NCBI GenBank assembly: GCA_029564465.1
Contig: JAKQPY010000096.1
Span: 1 to 64,000, forward strand
Direction of reading: 5' to 3'
DNA: 64,000 bases
Source: JAGOEF01 sp029564465
Lineage (GTDB): Bacteria > Bacteroidota > Bacteroidia > Bacteroidales > ML635J-15
A program made the translations under genes and the position numbers. The notes under the pieces were generated by a model. That model made no database searches, was not told where the DNA came from, and saw only the letters and a program-made list of their open reading frames with translations. Positions 59,641 to 64,000 of the stretch are shown here, piece by piece. How positions within the stretch are numbered: the stretch's first letter is position 1; every line of letters begins with the position of its first letter.

Positions 59641-60060
59641 TTATTTGCGGGGCTCTTCATCCAAGCCGTTCAGGTGATCCTCAAGAATTTGAAACAGGGT
59701 TTCGGAGCGAAGCGGTTTGCAGATATAATCGTCGAAGCCCAGACGCATGTATTTCGACCGGTCGGTGGGAAGTGCGTGCGCGGTTTGAGCAATAACCGAT
59801 GCATTCGATTTCATCTCCTTCAGCTTATTCAAGGTATACATGCCATCGCCGTTAGGCATCTGAATGTCAAGCATAATCAAATCAATATCCGGGTTTTTCC
59901 GGCAAATCGAAAGTACTTCGTTCCCGCTGCGGGCTTCAACAATATTAACCCCCGTAACCTGCAGCAATGCCCGGTAGTAAAACAAAACATCATCAACATC
60001 GTCGGCTACTAAAATCGTCTTGCCTTTAAATAGGTTCTTGTATTTGTTTAGTTGCATCAT
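59641..60060 (-). CDS. Single-domain response regulator (CheY-like)
   Basis: A 139-residue receiver: acidic pair D20-D21 in LVADDVDD, phospho-acceptor Asp in LIMLDIQMPNGDG, Thr in AQTAHAL and Lys in ICKPLRS. No output domain and no kinase beside it. Close to the receiver domains of Bacteroidota hybrid kinases. Stands alone between fecI and sucA. Confidence 0.88.
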   Translation of the reverse strand: MMQLNKYKNLFKGKTILVADDVDDVLFYYRALLQVTGVNIVEARSGNEVLSICRKNPDIDLIMLDIQMPNGDGMYTLNKLKEMKSNASVIAQTAHALPTDRSKYMRLGFDDYICKPLRSETLFQILEDHLNGLDEEPRK

Positions 60061-60106
60061 CCTTCACTTAACTTGAATCATTTCTAGAATAGGTAACCCG
60101 TCCTCA

Positions 60107-60114
60107 CAAATTTA
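60107..60114 (-). promoter_or_regulatory. -7 box for the response regulator
   Basis: Minus-strand TAAATTTG (60114-60107) matches TAnnTTTG, 46 bases before the ATG. A TTG lies 24 bases upstream, longer than usual. Confidence 0.3.
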
Positions 60115-60294
60115 GATATTAATTCTTACTAAAAAAGTCAAGCTTTCCTTTTTGTTTCCATAAAATAATAAAATTAACAGTTCATTAAAATTACCAATTT
60201 TATGAAAAAGATGTAGTTTTTTGAAAATCATTACATTATATTCGCACATGGCTTGAACCAAAGTGAAAAAAAATTGTTTGACAAAAAACTTAGT

Positions 60295-63045
60295 ATGCCA
60301 CACGATAAACTATTGTCCGGAAGTGTAAGTGCGATTTGGTTTGATGAATATTATAAGCAATTCTGCGAAGACCCGGAAAGCCTGAGCAGCGACTGGCGCA
60401 ATTTTTTTGCAGGTTTCGAATATGCAACCGAAAGCACTGCAATGGATGGTGGCTCCCATTGGGTTTCCAAAGAGTTTAAAGTAGCGCATCTGATTGACGA
60501 TTACCGGAAGCGCGGTCATTTGTTTACACAAACCAATCCGGTGCGTACCCCCCGAAAATTTTCTCCAACGCTTGATTTTGTAAATTACGGCCTGAGCAAC
60601 GAAGACCTCGATCAGGAGTTCGAAGCGGGTATGCTCATTGGTTTGGGAAAATCCAGCCTGAGAAACATAATTCAAAAACTACAAAAGACCTATTGCAGCA
60701 ACATTGGGGTTGAGTATATGTATATCCGCAATCCCGAGGTTGTCGAGTGGCTGACCACTTATATGGAAACTGCTTCGAATACCCCTGATTTTAGTGTTAG
60801 CGTTAAGACCGATATTTATAAGGCTATCGAAAAAGCAGTTGATTTTGAACAGTTTATACATCGGCGTTTCCCTGGGCAAAAACGCTTTTCGCTCGAAGGT
60901 GCAGAAGCATTGGTACCCGGCTTGCAGTTTCTTATCGATGAGGCTGTATTGCTGGGCGTGGAAGAAATAGATTTTGGTATGGCCCATCGTGGCAGACTCA
61001 ATGTGCTAACGAATATTATGCAGAAACCCTATGAAAATGTTTTCAGGGAGTTTCTTGCAAAAGAATACAGCGAAAACGATTTTCTTGGTGATGTGAAATA
61101 TCACCTGGGATACCAGAGCTGCGTCACGGTACAGCAGAAGAATATCGAGCTGAACCTGCTGCCCAACCCTTCGCATCTCGAGGCGGTAGGAGGGGTTTTG
61201 CAGGGTTTTGCCCGCGGTAATGCCGACCGTAAGTTTGGCAGCGATTTCAACAAAGTATTGCCGGTGCTGATTCATGGTGATGCAGCAGTTGCTGCTCAGG
61301 GGGTGGTGTACGAAGTAATTCAGATGTCGCAACTCGACGGTTATAAAACCGGCGGTACCATCCACTTTGTAATAAACAATCAGATTGGATTTACAACCAA
61401 CTACCTCGATGCCCGATCGAGTATTTACAGTACGGATATTGGAAAGGTTACCCGATCTCCGATTTTCCATGTAAACAGCGACGATCCGGAAGCACTGGTG
61501 TATGTGGTGCAGATGGCGGTTCGCTATCGTCAGCGGTTTCACACCGATGTTTTTATCGATGTGCTGGGGTATCGTAAATATGGACACAACGAAGGCGACG
61601 AGCCCCGTTTTACTCAGCCGGAACTTTATGATGCCATTGCAGCACATCCCAATGTAAAGAAAATATACGCTGCTCAATTGGTTGCCGAAAATGCATTCAG
61701 TCAGGCTGATATCATTCAATCAGAAAAAGTGGTTGTCGATACCCTAGACGCCGCTTTTACATTGGCAGGAAGTCAAAACAGGGTCGATTTTTTTAAATTC
61801 AATCGTGATAACCAGCCAGTTGACAATGCCCTGAAAGCCGATACGACGCGTATAAAAGAATTGGCACAACAGATTTTCTCCTTGCCAGCCGATGGTGGTT
61901 TTATTCCCAAAGCATATAAAATAGCCGAAGCGCGCCTGCAACGTGCAGCTGATGATAAACTCGACTGGTCGATGTGCGAAATGCTGGCTTATGCGCAGGT
62001 AGTTACTTCGGGCAGGAATGTTCGGCTCAGTGGACAAGATTCGATCAGGGGGACATTTTCGCACCGTCACTCGGCATTTTTTATAAACGATACACGAAAC
62101 CAGTATTTTCCGCTTAATAGTATTACCGGTTACAACGATGCCAGATTCAATGTGTGGAATTCGCTGCTGTCGGAATATGGTGTGCTGGGTTTCGAATATG
62201 GTTATGCCCTGGCTGACCGCAATGCATTGGTTATTTGGGAAGCCCAGTTTGGCGATTTCAACAATGTGGCGCAGGTAATTATCGACCAGTATATTTCATC
62301 TGCCGAGGCAAAATGGGGTGTGCAAAATGGTCTGGTGCTTTACCTGCCTCATGGTTACGAAGGTCAGGGTCCGGAACATTCCAGTGCCCGTATCGAACGT
62401 TTTCTTCAGTTGGCTGTTAACGGAAATATGCAGGTGGTACAACCGGTAAGCCCTGCCAACCTCTATCACATCCTACTACAACAGGCGTCAAACCCGGTGA
62501 AGCCTTTGGTGGTGTTTACTCCAAAAAGTCTGTTAAGACACCCCGCTGTTACCGCTACATTTTCGGAATTAAGCGATAACACCTTCCGAAAGCTTTTGGT
62601 TGAATATCCCACCGATCCATCACTGGTGAAACATCTTGTGTTGTGCAGTGGTAAGGTATATTACGATTTAAAGGATAAACAGAAAGAACTCAATGATACC
62701 TCACGTTGTATTGTCGCTGTCGAAATGTTACACCCATTCCCGTTGAAGGAAATCGAAACTGTAATAAACTCTTTTGAGAATCTGGCCGAAGTGCTTTGGG
62801 TTCAGGAAGAGCCTATTAACATGGGTGCGGCCTATTATGTGGTTCGCGAAATGCGTGACCATAAAACCCGTGTTGCTGCTCGACCGGCCAGTAGTAGTCC
62901 GGCGGTAGGACTTATGGAGCAACATTTGCGTCAACAAAAAAAGCTGATTGATAAAGCCTTTGGTTTTTGTAATTGTGTGCGACGATACGATTTTTGCGAT
63001 ATGCAATGTTCAAATTTTGATAACCACGAAACGCATGAAGATTGA
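60295..63045 (+). CDS. sucA: 2-oxoglutarate dehydrogenase E1 component
   Basis: Thiamine-diphosphate enzyme that decarboxylates 2-oxoglutarate and loads the lipoyl group of E2 in the TCA cycle. The 916-residue protein has the E1o N-terminal segment (SVSAIWFDEYYKQFCEDP, SSDWRNFFAGFEY), DFGMAHRGRLNVL, HGDAAVAAQGVVYE, GYRKYGHNEGDEPRFTQP, and the C-terminal LPHGYEGQGPEHSSARIERFLQ and VWVQEEPINMGA. The ATG at 60295 gives the usual E1 N-terminus; a TTG at 60253 would add 14 residues. It overlaps sucB by 11 bases. Confidence 0.95.
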   Translation: MPHDKLLSGSVSAIWFDEYYKQFCEDPESLSSDWRNFFAGFEYATESTAMDGGSHWVSKEFKVAHLIDDYRKRGHLFTQTNPVRTPRKFSPTLDFVNYGLSNEDLDQEFEAGMLIGLGKSSLRNIIQKLQKTYCSNIGVEYMYIRNPEVVEWLTTYMETASNTPDFSVSVKTDIYKAIEKAVDFEQFIHRRFPGQKRFSLEGAEALVPGLQFLIDEAVLLGVEEIDFGMAHRGRLNVLTNIMQKPYENVFREFLAKEYSENDFLGDVKYHLGYQSCVTVQQKNIELNLLPNPSHLEAVGGVLQGFARGNADRKFGSDFNKVLPVLIHGDAAVAAQGVVYEVIQMSQLDGYKTGGTIHFVINNQIGFTTNYLDARSSIYSTDIGKVTRSPIFHVNSDDPEALVYVVQMAVRYRQRFHTDVFIDVLGYRKYGHNEGDEPRFTQPELYDAIAAHPNVKKIYAAQLVAENAFSQADIIQSEKVVVDTLDAAFTLAGSQNRVDFFKFNRDNQPVDNALKADTTRIKELAQQIFSLPADGGFIPKAYKIAEARLQRAADDKLDWSMCEMLAYAQVVTSGRNVRLSGQDSIRGTFSHRHSAFFINDTRNQYFPLNSITGYNDARFNVWNSLLSEYGVLGFEYGYALADRNALVIWEAQFGDFNNVAQVIIDQYISSAEAKWGVQNGLVLYLPHGYEGQGPEHSSARIERFLQLAVNGNMQVVQPVSPANLYHILLQQASNPVKPLVVFTPKSLLRHPAVTATFSELSDNTFRKLLVEYPTDPSLVKHLVLCSGKVYYDLKDKQKELNDTSRCIVAVEMLHPFPLKEIETVINSFENLAEVLWVQEEPINMGAAYYVVREMRDHKTRVAARPASSSPAVGLMEQHLRQQKKLIDKAFGFCNCVRRYDFCDMQCSNFDNHETHED

Positions 63046-64000
63046 AATTAAAATTCCCAGTCCCGGTGAATCTATCGAGGAGCTTGAATTGGTAGAGTGG
63101 CTGGTTGCCGACGGCAGTACTGTTGAGAAGGATCAGGAACTGGCGACTCTTGAATCGGAAAAAGCTAGCCTGATACTGGTGGCCTCCAGCACAGGAGTCA
63201 TACATATTTTGCTGAAAGCACCCGCATTGGTTAAGGTTGGAAGTACAGCTTGTGTTATCGATGAGGCGAAAATTCCGGCATCAGGTTCGAACCCGGTTCA
63301 GAAATCCGTCGGAAGCGCCATAATCTCCGAAAGCCATGTCGAAGTTTTTCAGGCCGAGTCTAAAACCAGGGTTTCTCCCGTAGCGCGCAAACTGGCTGAA
63401 TTAAACGCAATCGATATTGAGAAGCTTGCACACCAGGGCGACCGAATTTCGAAAGCCGATGTGGTTAAAGCTATGCGCCGGAAATCGACTGAGAGCCGCG
63501 AAGAGAAAGTTCCCATGTCGCAGTTGCGTAAAAAACTCAGCGAAAAGCTGGTATCGGTACAGCTAAACACGGCCATGCTAACTACCTTCAACGAAGTTGA
63601 TATGTTCCCCGTGCTCGAACTCCGGAAAATGTATGGCGAAAAGTTTCTGGCACAATATGGAGTGAAATTGGGACTCATGTCGTTTTTTACAAAAGCAGTT
63701 GCATTGGCTTTGAATGATTATCGCAATGTAAATGCGGCCATTAGCGGAAACGATTTGGTTTTTTATAAATACGCCGATATCGGTATTGCAGTTCAAACCA
63801 ATAAAGGTCTCATGGTTCCGGTGTTGCGCGATGTTCAGGATTTGAATCTCCCCGAAATTGAACAACAAATATTTTTAATGGCCGAGAAAGCCCGAAATGC
63901 AAGAATCAGCCTTGACGATCTGAAGGGAGGAACTTTTACCATTACCAATGGAGGTGTTTTTGGCTCATTACTTTCTACACCAATTATAAACCCTCCGCAA
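63035..64000 (+). CDS. sucB: 2-oxoglutarate dehydrogenase E2 component, partial (3' end outside window)
   Basis: The first 322 codons of a dihydrolipoyl succinyltransferase. The N-terminal lipoyl domain has the modified Lys in TLESEKASL (about residue 43), the peripheral-subunit-binding domain is RVSPVARKLAELNAIDI (about 112-140), and the catalytic domain runs from VPMSQLRKKLSEKL to the edge, including GGTFTITNGGVFG. The active-site HxxxD block lies beyond the window. The start codon lies inside the last codons of sucA, so the two are coupled. Note the short linkers. Confidence 0.92.
   Translation, partial: MKIEIKIPSPGESIEELELVEWLVADGSTVEKDQELATLESEKASLILVASSTGVIHILLKAPALVKVGSTACVIDEAKIPASGSNPVQKSVGSAIISESHVEVFQAESKTRVSPVARKLAELNAIDIEKLAHQGDRISKADVVKAMRRKSTESREEKVPMSQLRKKLSEKLVSVQLNTAMLTTFNEVDMFPVLELRKMYGEKFLAQYGVKLGLMSFFTKAVALALNDYRNVNAAISGNDLVFYKYADIGIAVQTNKGLMVPVLRDVQDLNLPEIEQQIFLMAEKARNARISLDDLKGGTFTITNGGVFGSLLSTPIINPPQ

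Noticed and set aside
60220..60244. Promoter of sucA (TTTG with TATATTCG)
   Set aside because: The spacer is only 13 bases and the -7 box has a mismatch at the conserved TTTG.

Overview
The window is a moderate-GC chromosomal segment of a Bacteroidota bacterium, most likely an anaerobic or facultative member of the Bacteroidales/Marinilabiliales type. The evidence is a type IX secretion module (gliding-type C-terminal sorting domain, PorP/SprF, PorE-like OmpA protein), FecI/FecR regulation with an STN-domain partner, GIN-domain (DUF2807) lipoproteins, thioredoxin-fold lipid/cell-envelope proteins, the futalosine menaquinone enzyme MqnE, and several promoters of the Bacteroidota form TTTG-N19/20-TAnnTTTG. 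No phage, plasmid, transposase or CRISPR array is visible.

Layout. 1-5.7 kb: a membrane glycosyltransferase cut by the left edge, divergent mqnE, then a leftward overlapping operon (EamA transporter, YigZ, acyltransferase, omega-amidase-like hydrolase). 5.7-7.2 kb: dnaA with a clear terminator. 7.8-9.9 kb: LOG-family nucleotide hydrolase, dGTPase, SiaC-like protein. 10-16 kb: mltG, a GIN lipoprotein, two glycosyltransferases, an exonuclease/GIY-YIG nuclease and a zinc-ribbon membrane protein. 16-19 kb: a PrsW-family membrane protein that has lost its protease motifs, a small anchored protein and a secreted trypsin-like protease. 19-30 kb: phosphohexomutase, YjbQ, two thioredoxin-fold paralogues, lptD, amidase, an MCE-SPOR protein, tRNA-Leu and OsmC. 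30-32 kb: an AAA ATPase preceded by three 14-bp repeats and a repeat-rich gap. 32-40 kb: the T9SS adhesin module and an ECF sigma factor.

The most unusual region is 40.5-54.2 kb, about 13.7 kb read in one direction. It encodes NuoE-, NuoF- and HydA-like subunits of an NADH-linked [FeFe]-hydrogenase-type complex, a ferredoxin/hydrogenase-domain histidine kinase, a lone receiver, a receiver-histidine kinase, the NADH sensor Rex, a RibF with a degenerate flavokinase half, UDP-glucose dehydrogenase, a small [2Fe-2S] protein, a second hydrogenase-domain protein carrying PAS, and a SpoIIE-type phosphatase. All three hydrogenase-like proteins keep the cysteines expected to hold a [4Fe-4S] cluster at the H-cluster site, but none keeps the proton-transfer cysteine (Asp, Asp, Ala). 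No HydE/F/G maturases are in the window. My inference is that this is a redox- or H2-sensing phosphorelay, not an ordinary hydrogenase operon.

54-64 kb: a GIN lipoprotein with eight IDGSGD-type repeats, a small outer-membrane protein, a FecI/FecR pair coupled to an STN-domain surface-repeat protein without a TonB barrel, a single-domain response regulator, and sucA-sucB (sucB is cut by the right edge).
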